From: Antedon mediterranea
Lineage: Eukaryota; Echinodermata; Crinoidea; Comatulida; Antedonidae
Length of the DNA: 64,000 nt
Reading direction: 5' to 3'
NCBI RefSeq assembly: GCF_964355755.1
Contig: NC_092670.1
Location: forward strand, 22,691,201 to 22,755,200
Part shown: positions 20,255 through 39,330 of the stretch, in pieces
Layout of the letters: each line of letters starts with the position of its first letter
How positions within the stretch are numbered: position 1 is the stretch's first letter
Notes under the pieces: generated by a model
Database searches by the model: none
Seen by the model: the letters and a program-made list of their open reading frames with translations, nothing else
What the model was told of the DNA's origin: nothing
Translations under genes and position numbers: made by a program

Positions 20255-22793
20255 ATGAACAGACCAGCTGAACATGGCAGAATGTATGAGCCAACAAATA
20301 TTGAAAATATATTTAACATCATTACACATGGGGTAAGAATGATTAATATGGTTATTCTACTTATGCCTTTTCACACCTAAACAAATTTAGAGTTAGCTAA
20401 GACCTCAATTTTAACCATTACTTATTAAATTGGCAATCATGAAAATTGCATCATATAGGTGATGATAGTATGTTTAGAAATGATTGATTGATTTTTAAAG
20501 TTGTTTATATCAGCTGTTGCCTTTTCACTTTTTTCCGAAGGCTTTTCCAACTTTTGTCAGTCCTTGATTGATTGATTAAAAAGTGATTAAGACATAAAAA
20601 AATCAAAATAAACTTGAGTTTGATGAAAATTGTTTATATAATGTAGTTATGGATTCTGCCAAGTTGTCTTGGATGCGTATACATGTTACATCAGTCAACC
20701 AGCGTTCAACACCAAATCAGCGCTGTCATTTATGGCTTAGCTCTCATCTGTCTGTTTAGTGTTTCAACACTGTTTCACCTTGTAGCATGGAGTGGAAAAA
20801 AAGGGTATGAAAAGGATTCTACGATATTATTGATTATCTACTCGTACACAAAAACCAATCCGCTATTTATCAATTCTATGGACACTGATATTTACTAATT
20901 TCATATTTTGGTATTCACATAATTCAGATTTTTTTGGTCCTTGCTGAAATTCATGACAGGCACAATCGCTCCTTCTATTCACAAGTTTCCGCTTTTTGGG
21001 TTTAGCCGCTCTTATTTATAATTATTTAATAATAATAAAAATACTATCACTACACCGATTGCTTTCTAAGTGTGAGCAGTAGGGCCTACAGTAATGATGG
21101 CATTATTGATATTTCCATGTGATTCTAATTATGCTTTATTTTTTTTATATTTTTATCAAATTTCCCTGTGTTATCATTTTTTTACTAATTAATTTTTATT
21201 TCCTTTTAGTGCTCTACATTTTTATCTGCATGTCAGTGACAGAGCCGTTATCTACTTATTCATTGCCTCCTCATATACACCTTGGTAAGTTACTTCCCTA
21301 CCACCGTTCTCTAAAGCGTGGTTCCCACTAGCGACGCAACACAAGGACATAACGCAACGCAAGTGAATTGACCAATCACAAGCGATGACTTATTCGCTTG
21401 TGATTGCTAACTGTCTATAACTTCACTTGTCATTGGTTAAAACGGTTGCGTTGCGTTTACGTCCTTGCGTTACGTTCTAGTGGGAACCAAGCTTAAGAAT
21501 TTACCTTATACATGTTTGCTTCCTCAACTGTACCTTAACATACATTAAGCTCTGTCTACACTATCAAACTTTATGTGTCAAAAAAATGCGATGTGCCCAT
21601 ATATGGACAGGTTGATGTCATATCAGTACCATATTTAGGCATATTACAACCATATTTGGGCATTTCACACCTTTTTTTGGTCAAACTTTACACAACTCTT
21701 TTACATGTTCTTTAAAATTGGCATCATTCCCCTTTTCAGCACGCATTATATTTTTAGTAAGGCCATGGTTTCTTTGTTCAGCACTGTCAAGTGGTTTGAT
21801 AAATTGGTTTCAATGATATAATAGATTTGTTTATACTTTAGGCTATTGCTTCGTGACATGGGGCCGGCAGGAGAGCAGATGCGCTGGTTTATCTGGGTTA
21901 TGGCAATTCTTGGAATTTCATATAATTATTGTTTTTATGAAAAGTAAGTGTAAATACTTTAGAAGTTTTATCTAACACATGTCTTAAATACTATACTTAT
22001 GTTTATGATAAAGCCTAAAAAAATGTTATATTGAAAAAAAATCTTGGGTCAGCTTTATTTTAAATTGAACATATAGGCCTAGTATAAAAGTTATTGAACA
22101 TATGATGTACAAATTACATTAACTTTTCTATAGCGTCCTCTATTTTTTAATTTTAGGGTTTTTGCCCAGTAGGTTGTAGCAAAACATAACACAAAATAAA
22201 CTGTTAAAAAAGAGGAGGAGAAAAAAAAGGAAAAAACGGAATGGACACGGTTTTTTAAATTTTGGGTAGCATAACAATAGGTTTAGGTTCAATAACATTT
22301 CCTATCTTAACATGTTGTTTGATATCATTGCATACCATTTGTCTTCTGCTTGAATATTTATTTTTCTAATTCTAACCATTTGGCTTGTTTATAGATTTAA
22401 GAGGCTTGAAACGTGTTTCTACTTTGTAATTGGTTTTTTGCCTTTCATTTACATTATTATGACAACATCATTGGTAAGTTTTATTTTATTTTTTTACCAG
22501 CAGTCCAACCGTGTCTGATTCATTGAAAATTTTCACTGCACTTCACCAAATTTAGTAACCTTTATCAAATATAATGTTTTTTTACTTTTCAGTCTAAAAT
22601 CAACACAGATGGTTTATTTCGAATGGCAGTTGGTGGGTTTATCTACGTTACAGGCGTCTTATTCTTTAAGAGTGATGGTAAGATTCCGTTTGCCCATGCT
22701 ATCTGGCATCTGTTTGTCGCTGGTGGCGCTTATGCTCATTACTCCGCAGTCGCTACCTACTTATACGCTGAAAACTCACCTGACATTGAGTGA
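20255..22793 (+). CDS. MMD: Monocyte to macrophage differentiation factor-like PAQR protein (5' exon not found)
   Basis: Seven-transmembrane progestin/adipoQ receptor (PAQR) family member of the MMD/MMD2 (PAQR10/11) branch, a Golgi or internal membrane protein. Coding exons: 20255-20332, 20647-20804, 21210-21284, 21842-21943, 22395-22473, 22593-22793. All have GT/AG borders and join in frame to 230 aa plus stop. Family marks: STLFHLVAW (Ser and His of the zinc site), [28 protein letters not shown], and the C-terminal HAIWHLF with the paired histidines. Human MMD has 238 aa. The first exon shown begins at 20251 in mid-codon, with Leu before the Met. Vertebrate MMD has about ten more N-terminal residues on another exon, so the true start is probably upstream and was not identified. 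AATAAA at 23086-23091 is a plausible polyadenylation signal. It cannot be assigned to MMD versus MMD2. Confidence 0.88.
21311..21495. mobile_element. MITE family B copy (end GGTTCCCACT)
   Basis: Terminal inverted repeats 'gtggttcccactagcgac' and 'tagtgggaaccaagctt', with subterminal 'acgcaacgcaag' mirrored by 'cttgcgttacg'. It lies in the third MMD intron of the visible set. A second copy is at 25666-25824. Confidence 0.75.
21548..21691. mobile_element. MITE family A copy 1 (MMD intron)
   Basis: Left end AGCTCTGTCTACACTATCAA is intact. The middle carries the family's 'ccatatatgg' and 'ccatatttgggca' words. The right inverted end is decayed, keeping only 'ggtcaaactttac'. Confidence 0.7.
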
Positions 22794-23480
22794 TTAGATT
22801 TGTCAATGTTTTTTTTAATACTTAAAATTTAATCACAAACCATTGTTGTCTATTTGTGCCTAGCTTACCTGGATAAACTAATATTGGCCTATTTCTGTCC
22901 GAGAAGAACACTCCTCGAGTACATCAAAATGGTTGGGTTGCTCACACTTTATAAAGTATACCATTGTCTGATAGGGGGATTCAATGTATTTGAGTTATAG
23001 CACTCTTCCCTGAGAGAAATAGGCCATGTCGGTAAAATTTATAAATTGCATCAATTAGAATAAAGTTGTATATAATTCATTTTGTAATAAATAGATTTAA
23101 ACACTATTTTAAAAATTCAATTCAAAGATAACAAGAATACTTTTTAACCTGGAGAAATTGCAATATTATATTGTATTTAATTTAAATTATTATTTATTTT
23201 AATAGTTACGTACAATCATCTAATAGTGACACTCTTTATAATAAAATTATCGTAGATACTATTTTTACATTTAAATGTGAGGCTGTACATGTACTGTATA
23301 TAGAATCTTGCATTGTTGTGTTGAAAAGATGTCGCAACAATAATTTGTTTACAATCATGGCCAGATGTTTTGGTATCTTTGGCGTGCCATAGTATAATAA
23401 TCATCATTTATGTATTCATGTTTTTTTTCTCAGTAGATTTATTGTTAATACATCTATTATATAGAAACCATTTCAACCCT
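22794..23480 (+). other. MMD 3' UTR and downstream DNA
   Basis: AT-rich, no further coding exons. AATAAA at 23086-23091 probably ends the MMD transcript, before the 50-bp minisatellite starts. Confidence 0.45.
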
Positions 23481-23482
23481 AC

Positions 23483-25244
23483 TAGATTGTAACTTACCTA
23501 ATATCTTTGGACATTGTGGCACATAAGGCTGCTAGGTTGTAACTTACCTAATATCTTTGGACATTGTGGCACATAAAGCTGCTAGGTTGTAACTTACCTA
23601 ATATCTTTGGACATTGTGGCACATAAAGCTGCTAGGTTGTAACTTACCTAATATCTTTGGACATTGTGGCACATAAGGCTGCTAGGTTGTAACTTACCTA
23701 ATATCTTTGGACATTGTGGCACATAAGGCTGCTAGGTTGTAACTTACCTAATATCTTTGGACATTGTGGCACATAAGGCTGCTAGGTTGTAACTTACCTA
23801 ATATCTTTGGACATTGTGGCACATAAGGCTGCTAGGTTGTAACTTACCTAATATCTTTGGACATTGTGGCACATAAGGCTGCTAGGTTGTAACTTACCTA
23901 ATATCTTTGGACATTGTGGCACATAAGGCTGCTAGGTTGTAACTTACCTAATATCTTTGGACATTGTGGCACATAAGGCTGCTAGGTTGTAACTTACCTA
24001 ATATCTTTGGACATTGTGGCACATAAGGCTGCTAGGTTGTAACTTACCTAATATCTTTGGACATTGTGGCACATAAGGCTGCTAGGTTGTAACTTACCTA
24101 ATATCTTTGGACATTGTGGCACATAAGGCTGCTAGGTTGTAACTTACCTAATATCTTTGGACATTGTGGCACATAAGGCTGCTAGGTTGTAACTTACCTA
24201 ATATCTTTGGACATTGTGGCACATAAGGCTGCTAGGTTGTAACTTACCTAATATCTTTGGACATTGTGGCACATAAGGCTGCTAGGTTGTAACTTACCTA
24301 ATATCTTTGGACATTGTGGCACATAAAGCTGCTAGGTTGTAACTTACCTAATATCTTTGGACATTGTGGCACATAAAGCTGCTAGGTTGTAACTTACCTA
24401 ATATCTTTGGACATTGTGGCACATAAAGCTGCTAGGTTGTAACTTACCTAATATCTTTGGACATTGTGGCACATAAAGCTGCTAGGTTGTAACTTACCTA
24501 ATATCTTTGGACATTGTGGCACATAAGGCTGCTAGGTTGTAACTTACCTAATATCTTTGGACATTGTGGCACATAAGGCTGCTAGGTTGTAACTTACCTA
24601 ATATCTTTGGACATTGTGGCACATAAGGCTGCTAGGTTGTAACTTACCTAATATCTTTGGACATTGTGGCACATAACCCTCTAGATTGTAACTTACCTAA
24701 TATCTTTGGACATTGTGGCACATAAGGCTGCTAGGTTGTAACTTACCTAATATCTTTGGACATTGTGGCACATAAGGCTGCTAGGTTGTAACTTACCTAA
24801 TATCTTTGGACATTGTGGCACATAAGGCTGCTAGGTTGTAACTTACCTAATATCTTTGGACATTGTGGCACATAACCCTCTAGATTGTAACTTACCTAAT
24901 ATCTTTGGACATTGTGGCACATAAGGCTGCTAGGTTGTAACTTACCTAATATCTTTGGACATTGTGGCACATAAGGCTGCTAGGTTGTAACTTACCTAAT
25001 ATCTTTGGACATTGTGCCACATAAGGCTGCTAGGTTGTAACTTACCTAATATCTTTGGACATTGTGGCACATAACCCTCTAGATTGTAACTTACCTAATA
25101 TCTTTGGACATTGTGGCACATAAGGCTGCTAGGTTGTAACTTACCTAATATCTTTGGACATTGTGGCACATAAGGCTGCTAGGTTGTAACTTACCTAATA
25201 TCTTTGGACATTGTGGCAGCACATAAGGCTGCTAGATTGTAACT
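23483..25244. repeat. 50-bp minisatellite, ~35 copies
   Basis: Near-identical 50-bp units containing 'ttgtaacttacctaatatct' and 'ggacattgtggcacataa'. Two sub-types differ by 'aggctg' versus 'aagctg'. A third, 49-bp variant ('accctctagattg') recurs at 24677, 24876 and 25075, giving a 199-bp higher-order period at the right side. The complementary strand has a consensus splice donor (GGTAAGT) in every unit. No coding potential. Confidence 0.95.
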
Positions 25245-25665
25245 AATGCAAACAACTATATATAGATTTATATTACATACTTACATACTATAATAATAAA
25301 TAAGATGAAATTAAGTAACTTGTTTCTAAGGGAAGGGCTGGCTTGGCAACCAAGTTTGTTGGGGGACCAATTTAGAAGTTTGAGAAGAAGCTAACTGGGA
25401 AACTAGCTGATTTGAATAAAGTTTTTTATTTTCTAATGTATTCTATCTATATTATTAAAATCCTTAAAACCTTGGCAATGGCTTTGTACCTCAGAATATT
25501 CCAATTGTTTTAATTAATACCTCATAAATTCACTTTAAAAAAACCAGTTTATCGCTGAATTTTACTTTCATACATAGATATAAACATTATAGTATTTATA
25601 ATGTAGAGTATGTACATTGCAAAATACTGTGTTGTGTGTGACTTCTATACTCAATCATTAATGTG

Positions 25666-25824
25666 TTAAGCTTGGTTCCCACTGGGACACAACAGAAGGA
25701 AGTAAATGCAACGCAAGCTAGTTGACAAGTGATGGTTTCAAATAATCCATTGCTTTTGATTGGTCAAATTACTTATCTTGTGCTTATGTCCTTGCGTTGC
25801 GTCCTAGTAAAAACCATGTTTTAA
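25666..25824. mobile_element. MITE family B copy 2
   Basis: Starts TTAAGCTTGGTTCCCACT and ends in a decayed mirror ('cctagtaaaaaccatgtttt' then AA). Subterminal 'gcaacgcaag' and 'ccttgcgttgcg' match the copy at 21311-21495. Confidence 0.65.
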
Positions 25825-26118
25825 TAAGATACAGTATTTTGATATGCAGTAATCATGTGCAATAGAGTAGATTGGAAAAATAAGTTATAAATAATTACTG
25901 AAATTGCATTTTACAATCACATGACACATATTGTTATAAAACAATATAATGAAATATTATTTTGTGTTTTTGATACCTTTACGAAAACCACCAAAATGTC
26001 TGTGTATGATGGATGGAATTGTTTTCTTGCTGTTTACTATGTCTCGTCTTTTCTTTGTGTAGATATGTAATAGTTTAAAATGTACTTAATAGATTAGTAC
26101 GAATGTTTTCAGATAAGG

Positions 26119-26427
26119 ATATACTGTATAATGCAATATACTGTATAATGCAATATACTGTATAATGCAATATACTGTATAATGCAATATACTGTATAAT
26201 GCAATATACTGTATAATGCAATATACTGTATAATGCAATATACTGTATAATGCAATATACTGTATAATGCAATATACTGTATAATGCAATATACTGTATA
26301 ATGCAATATACTGTATAATGCAATATACTGTATAATGCAATATACTGTATAATGCAATATACTGTATAATGCAATATACTGTATAATGCAATATACTGTA
26401 TAATGCAATATACTGTATAATGCAATA
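26119..26427. repeat. 17-bp minisatellite, ~18 perfect copies
   Basis: Uninterrupted copies of TATACTGTATAATGCAA with no visible differences between units. Because 17 is not a multiple of three and the unit lacks stops on the - strand, all three - frames stay open and give artefactual 99-136 aa ORFs. Confidence 0.97.
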
Positions 26428-26488
26428 TCAAACAGAATTTTGCTTTATTGGACATTTCTTTAGCGTAAGTTATTTCTATGTTCACAAT

Positions 26489-26645
26489 CAGTGGTGTAAT
26501 GGTTTAGGAACCCTCAGTGGTCCTCCAATGCTGGAGGCCTCAGACGTTTTCATGCCTGTTTTTCCCTCTGGGCACTGCTCATGGTCCCATAAGCTCCAGA
26601 GCTCCTGGGTTTAGCCAGTGAGCGCTCATAGCCGTTACTCCACTG
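26489..26645. mobile_element. 157-bp hAT-like MITE with 8-bp target-site duplication
   Basis: Terminal inverted repeats CAGTGGTGTAATGG and CCGTTACTCCACTG are imperfect mirrors. The element is flanked on both sides by the identical 8-mer TTCACAAT (26481-26488 and 26646-26653). An 8-bp duplication and CAGTG-type ends are typical of the hAT superfamily. Confidence 0.88.
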
Positions 26646-27329
26646 TTCACAATTTTTCTTAAAATGGAACTTTTGTACTGTATTTTTAAATTATAATTAT
26701 TTACAACAATCAATTTGTACAGGTCTATAGTCATTAATAGTATTGCACTATATTCAATTTGATGTTTATGGTTCTAAAATTGTATTAATTCATATTTTTG
26801 TCATGCGTCTTTCTAGTTTTATACACTCATTTTTACGTTGACCTGTTAATTGCGCAATATAACACAATTCTTTTCTTTTAAATATAAATTTGTAATAATA
26901 ATCAATATTATAGTGATAATAATAATAATTTTATAATATTTTTATTTAGGTACTAATGAAAACTATTAATGTTATGTTGATAAAATATTTAGTACACTGA
27001 TAAAAAAAATATATTTAAAGTATCATTAAAACAATAGATTGGACGAAAGTATTTGGATGATTGTCATCTTTGTGTTAATGTTTTATTACTTGAGCTTGGA
27101 ATTTAGATTGAAATAATTTAATCGGGTATCCTGGCTTTAAACGTTATGACTTAAAAAAAACACATAGTGTTTATTTTGATAGGAAATCAATCAATGAATT
27201 TTGCCAAATTAATCATAAGGCAAAAATCAACTGGTTACGTACAACTAAATCTACAAAAGAAGAAGGCACTAACGGCGTTCCATACACAAAGTATCAAAAA
27301 CACGGTTTTTCGGCCGACAGCAAAAAAAA

Positions 27330-30300
27330 ATGCCACCAAAAGCTAGAAAGCGAATAACAGAAAAATGTAAACTTCATCAAAACTCTTCTAAAGATGATGC
27401 AACTGAGAATGGAAGTGGAAACGTGTAAGTAACAATACATATTATAGTAGGCTGCCCATCGAATTGCTAAAAGGTTTTTAGAGTAGGCCTAGTAGTAGTA
27501 GGGCTAGCCTAGCTTACGCAGTCGAGTCCGGGCGGGGTATTGGTAAGGTTTGAAGTGCGTCGCGATGAGTCGAGTTGGCCTAGCTTTTGGGCCTAGCTAG
27601 ATTCATGCCTAACTAGGTCAACATTTATTTATTCAATGAATTTTATTTAATTTCAAGCTAAAACTTAAATCGATTTATCTTAAAAGTAATTAATTAATTG
27701 TTTTTCTTCTTCACTGTTTCAGGCAACAAGATGACACAAATCAGGGGCGAATAAAGATACCCTGGAATCGTATGCTAATGAGGTTTGTTCTGATTGGTGG
27801 ATTGATATTTGCTATGCAAATGTTTTCAAAACAAGATGACTTGGTAGCCTTTGCAAAGCAGGATGAAACGGTTTCCAATCGACGGCATTCTGTGCCCTGC
27901 TCAAAAGATTATGCAGATGATATAAAGAAATTCAAAGGTGAATGAAAGGAGCAATTGTACTTACTGTACAGTACTTCCTGAACTTAACATTTGAGGGCTC
28001 AGTTATTTAAATGTTGACGAATATTTAGTTTTCTTTTGTTACAGACTGTGCCCCAAAGCATTGTGGGAGAGTTGTGATGGATGGTCTCATCAAAGACAGT
28101 GAAGCTAAGCAATTACTTAAGTAAGACTTACAGACAGGCAGACACATGCTACTGAGGACCTCTATACCCACCTAAGTTAGGGTATAAGCACGTTAATCTA
28201 AAAGCTCACCATTCAAGTGGCCCATGGTATTTTAGGCCTAAATATACTATCAGTATTATTAAAAAACATGTCCAAATATTTACATTAAATTGTATGTTGT
28301 TTTTCTATCTTTGTAGGATTGCTAAGCAAGGTCTTTCCCTTGGAGGCTCCAATGGTGGGGTAAGTATCATCGTTTTTGTATTAATTCATTTATTTTGCTT
28401 TTACTTACAACTTAATTTTATGAAAAATGTTTGCAATAGAATAATTGTTTTGATATTTTCAGGCATCAATTCTTGATCTTCACTCTGGGGCACTATCGAA
28501 AGGAGATGCATTTATTGATGTATACCAGTAGGTGTTATTGTTATTAAATGATTAGGTTTAAACCACAAGTCCTAGTCATCATCACCAATGTGTAATAAAT
28601 TGATTGAACTTTGTTTTTCTTTCAGATTGATTGATAGTCAAGGTTTGAATATATTTACAACAAAAGATTTTGATTTATATAAGTGAGTTAGCATTAGTAG
28701 AAGTATTAAGCTCTGTCCACACTATCAAATTGGTTTGACAAAAAAGTGTGATGTGTCCATATATGGTAGTGATATGAATGTCATCGAGCACATCACATTT
28801 TTATTTATCACATAAAATTTTATAGTGTAGCTTTAGGGTGCGAAAATTGTTGATCTCACATTGTGGCATCAATTAGATTTTCAAGTTGACTACTTCTGGT
28901 GTTTAACCCCATACCAGTTCAGAAAAAAATTTTTAAAAAATATCATAATGCAATGATTTAAATAAACAGTTTCATTCTTCAATTTTCAGGAGAGTTGCCA
29001 GTAAAATTCAGTTAGCCATCGCTGGTGAATTTTCAATTCCTGCTAACAGCATTCATTTAACTCATCCAACGTTTTTTTCTCGCATGACAAATAAACCAGC
29101 AAAAACAATACATGACGAATACTGGCATCCTCATGTTGATAAGGTAAAGTGTAATGTGTTCATTATAAGAGTGTGTACTGTAAACTTTATATCAACACTT
29201 GTTCATTATTTTTATGAAAATGTTAGCGATAATTATGGTATTAATTTTGAGTTAGAGATTATGATTTAGATGCAATTGCATACATGCCAACACATGTTTT
29301 GGCCGGGAGACTCTTGTATTTTAGACTCATCTTCCGGCCTAACATCGTGATCCTGGTTTTCCCCATTTTCTCCCGGATTACAAAGATAACTGAATTTTGA
29401 TGTATATGTGTTGTTTTCTGCATTAAAATACAACAAAAAGGCTTACACAAGCAAATTTACAAATTTTAAGACATTGTACGATCATCTGCTGTCATAATTT
29501 GTATTTATTTTTTTCTGAAGTGAAAGCCACCATGCGATACTGCTTGTCGCACTCTGAACTCCTTACATCTCCTGTTTTCAATATTGACCTAAAAAAACAC
29601 CACCTCCTGTTTTTGACTTCAGATGTTGTCATGTTATGTATGCAATTGTATACAATTCATATGCCAGAATGGGCTGATCTTGTTTATACAGTATAATACA
29701 AGATTGTGATTAAATATTAAATATAATAATTACTTTACAGATGTATATTATGCTAACATCAGGTTTATTTTGTTTCAGGAAACGTATACAACATTTGATT
29801 ATACGTCTCTGCTGTACCTAAGTAACTATGGTGATGATTTTGATGGAGGACGTTTTATATTCATTGATAAAAAAGCAAATTCAACTATTGAACCTAAATT
29901 AGGTAAAAAATATTCTTTGTTACTTATCACAATAATTTCATATGTTTAATCACTCTATCTGGTCTTTTAGAATTGTGAGACATCAGTGAATAGTGCGTTA
30001 TAAATGTTTATTATTAATATACAATAATATATTATTTTTGTATTTGATATTTAAAAATGCGAAAATTTGTATATTTTTAAGACACCATTTTTACAATTAT
30101 TTACACAAGAAACGTAATCGCACCACTACCAGAGATCTAACAAAATGCTCTGCCTCAGATTTGTGCTAAATATTGTCCAAAAACGTTACATTTATTAAAT
30201 CATATCTTTTATGTGTTTCAGGTCGTCTATCATTTTTTACATCAGGATCTGAAAACCAGCATTATGTTGAGAAAGTTAGCAAAGGAACCCGTTATGCAAT

Positions 30301-30361
30301 GACTATCTCATTTACTTGCAATAAAAAGGAGAAAATTAAATATCCAACTCTTCGAAAATGA
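27330..30361 (+). CDS. OGFOD3: 2-oxoglutarate and Fe(II)-dependent oxygenase domain protein 3
   Basis: Predicted type II membrane oxygenase. Exons: 27330-27424, 27723-27937, 28045-28120, 28317-28359, 28463-28527, 28626-28682, 28990-29143, 29779-29902, 30222-30361, all with GT/AG borders, joining to 322 aa plus stop (human protein about 319 aa). A basic N-terminus (MPPKARKR) is followed by a hydrophobic anchor near residues 52-66 (FVLIGGLIFAMQMF). A Cys-containing segment follows (CAPKHCGRVV). The catalytic prolyl-4-hydroxylase-like domain is next, with the iron ligands HPHVD (His232, Asp234) and His290 in NQHYVEK, and the 2-oxoglutarate-binding Arg300 in GTRYAMT. All key residues are present, so it should be active; its substrate is unknown. 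AATAAA at 30915-30920 may end the transcript. The fusion of two small exons with phase changes and the complete facial triad make the assignment strong. Confidence 0.92.
28709..28834. mobile_element. MITE family A copy 2 (OGFOD3 intron)
   Basis: Left end AGCTCTGTCCACACTATCAA; middle 'gtgatgtgtccatatatgg'; right end 'tatagtgtagctt', decayed. Confidence 0.7.
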
Positions 30362-30975
30362 ACTAAAATACATGTCTCCTTGCCATTATTATTTATTACA
30401 TTCCTGTTCCCCCTTCTTTCGATGTGACCTACATAAAAACATAGGGTCTGTTTCTGCTGCATAGCTCTGAGTAAACCGTTTATTTCAATATAGATTTAAA
30501 ATTTAAATTATTATATTGACTGCATTTCTGCTTAATGTTTGCACCAAAAAGCAAAAATCGTAGTGTAGTTGACTCAAGGTCAGCAGCTGTCAATCAAATA
30601 ATCATTATTTTGTGTTGCAGCTATAAAGCTGCCCAGCAATAACCGGTTAAATGATGTTCTAACACTGAATTGAACGGGTGTTTTTAACCATTATTTATAA
30701 AATTGTCCCTTTTCTGCTCCCAAGTAATTGGGGCTAATTCATTCACCATTTTTAACAGGTTATTTTTATGCAGCAGAAACAGGACCATAGTTTACATCAC
30801 TATGACAACTAAAACCTTGACCTTAATTCACCTAATGTCACCTTTAGTGTGTAGACCAAAGCTTCTGTCACCATATTCACCAATCACAATCAAGTGAGAT
30901 ACTTCCCTGAAGTCAATAAACATTGATTTCACTTATTAGTGGTATTCTGTAGAGAAATTGTTTTTGATAGTCTAA

Positions 30976-31132
30976 AGCTCTGTCTACACTATCAAACTAA
31001 GTTGGCAAAAAAGTGTGATGTGCCTAAATATGGTTGTGATATACCCAAATATGGTAGTGATATGACATCAGTGCCCATATATGGGCACGTCACATTTGTT
31101 GTCACATAAAGTTTGATAGTTTAGACAGAGCT
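30976..31132. mobile_element. MITE family A copy 3, both ends intact
   Basis: 157 bp from AGCTCTGTCTACACTATCAA to the mirrored 'gatagtttagacagagct'. The interior has repeated 'atatggtagtgatat' and 'ccatatatgggcac' words. Confidence 0.85.
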
Positions 31133-31859
31133 TAAAGTGTGAATGATGAATATGGCCACCGGGTTTTAGGATGCAATTTCTATAGTACTGATAAATTAAG
31201 GACCTTTTGTCTTTCGTTTTTTTTTAGAGGAATTTCCGTTTTTTTATATTTCAATTTGAGAAGGGTTTACTCGACTAAGTACTAATAAGCAGACATTTCA
31301 TATTGCAGAAATATTAAATTGTGCACAAAAATAAGAAGAAATTTTAAAATTAAGATTGATTTATATATTAATTGGTAGGCATATTAATACACTGTATTAA
31401 TCACTTTTTTTTATAATGCACCGTACTCAATATAAAAAAAAAATTCAATTTATTATAAATAAAAAAAATTATGAATATACTAAAAATAGAAAAACCAAAC
31501 TGGTTATCATGTAAACTATGATCATGAAAATAGTGTGTAATACTTTTTATAAATTTTAGAAATTCTCCATTTTGGACGTATAAAAGAGGGAGGTTACCGT
31601 TATTTTAAGTATATGGGATGATTACTCTTGAATACTAATATAAAAACACTAATGTATTGCAAATATTTCTAATAAAAACAAATTCACTTTTTTAAATTAG
31701 TATTTGAATTAGTTTACTTTATTTTGTGTTTATACTATGACTGTAGTAATGACCTAGATAAAGATATATATACAATGCATCTGTCTACTAAAAGAATGAA
31801 GAAAATGTACTTTTTGTGTCAAAAAAAATGCTGTTTAATTAAAAATTGTGTGTCGTCCT

Positions 31860-32039
31860 TGTTTTATCACCTTTGACCCATCGATCGCCAAATGATCGCA
31901 CACGATGTGTGTGTTGTTTGTAGAAAAGGGGCGTGTCTCATCTCATTCAATCTCTCGCCGCCGCCGCTCACACACTGCTGCTGCACACACAACAGAGCTT
32001 TGACGTTCTTCCTTCAAACAAAGTATTTATTTAACAAAT
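31860..32039 (+). promoter_or_regulatory. Probable PCYT2 promoter/5' UTR
   Basis: CpG-richer patch directly upstream of the PCYT2 ATG, with GGGGCGTGTC near 31928 (Sp1/KLF-like) and a 'cgccgccgccgc' run near 31957. No TATA box is seen. The start site is not determined. Confidence 0.4.

Positions 32040-39330
<7,291 letters not shown>

Larger units (their letters stand above)
25250..27329. other. MMD-OGFOD3 intergenic region
   Basis: Holds the family B MITE, the 17-bp minisatellite and the hAT-like MITE listed separately, otherwise AT-rich DNA. The OGFOD3 promoter must lie toward 27.2-27.33 kb, but no TATA box or other clear element was recognised. Confidence 0.5.
30362..32039. other. OGFOD3-PCYT2 intergenic region
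   Basis: OGFOD3 3' UTR, one family A MITE (30976-31132) and AT-rich DNA. The last ~180 bp are less AT-rich, with CpG-containing words and a GGGGCGTGTC GC-box-like site near 31928, consistent with a TATA-less PCYT2 promoter. Confidence 0.5.

Noticed and set aside
23483-25244. CRISPR-like appearance of regular 50-bp repeats
   Set aside because: There are no unique spacers; the whole unit repeats. This is a eukaryotic minisatellite.
26075-26485. Three overlapping - strand ORFs with a 17-residue Tyr/Ile/Leu repeat
   Set aside because: Each is the same 17-bp DNA repeat read in a different frame, so they are not genes.
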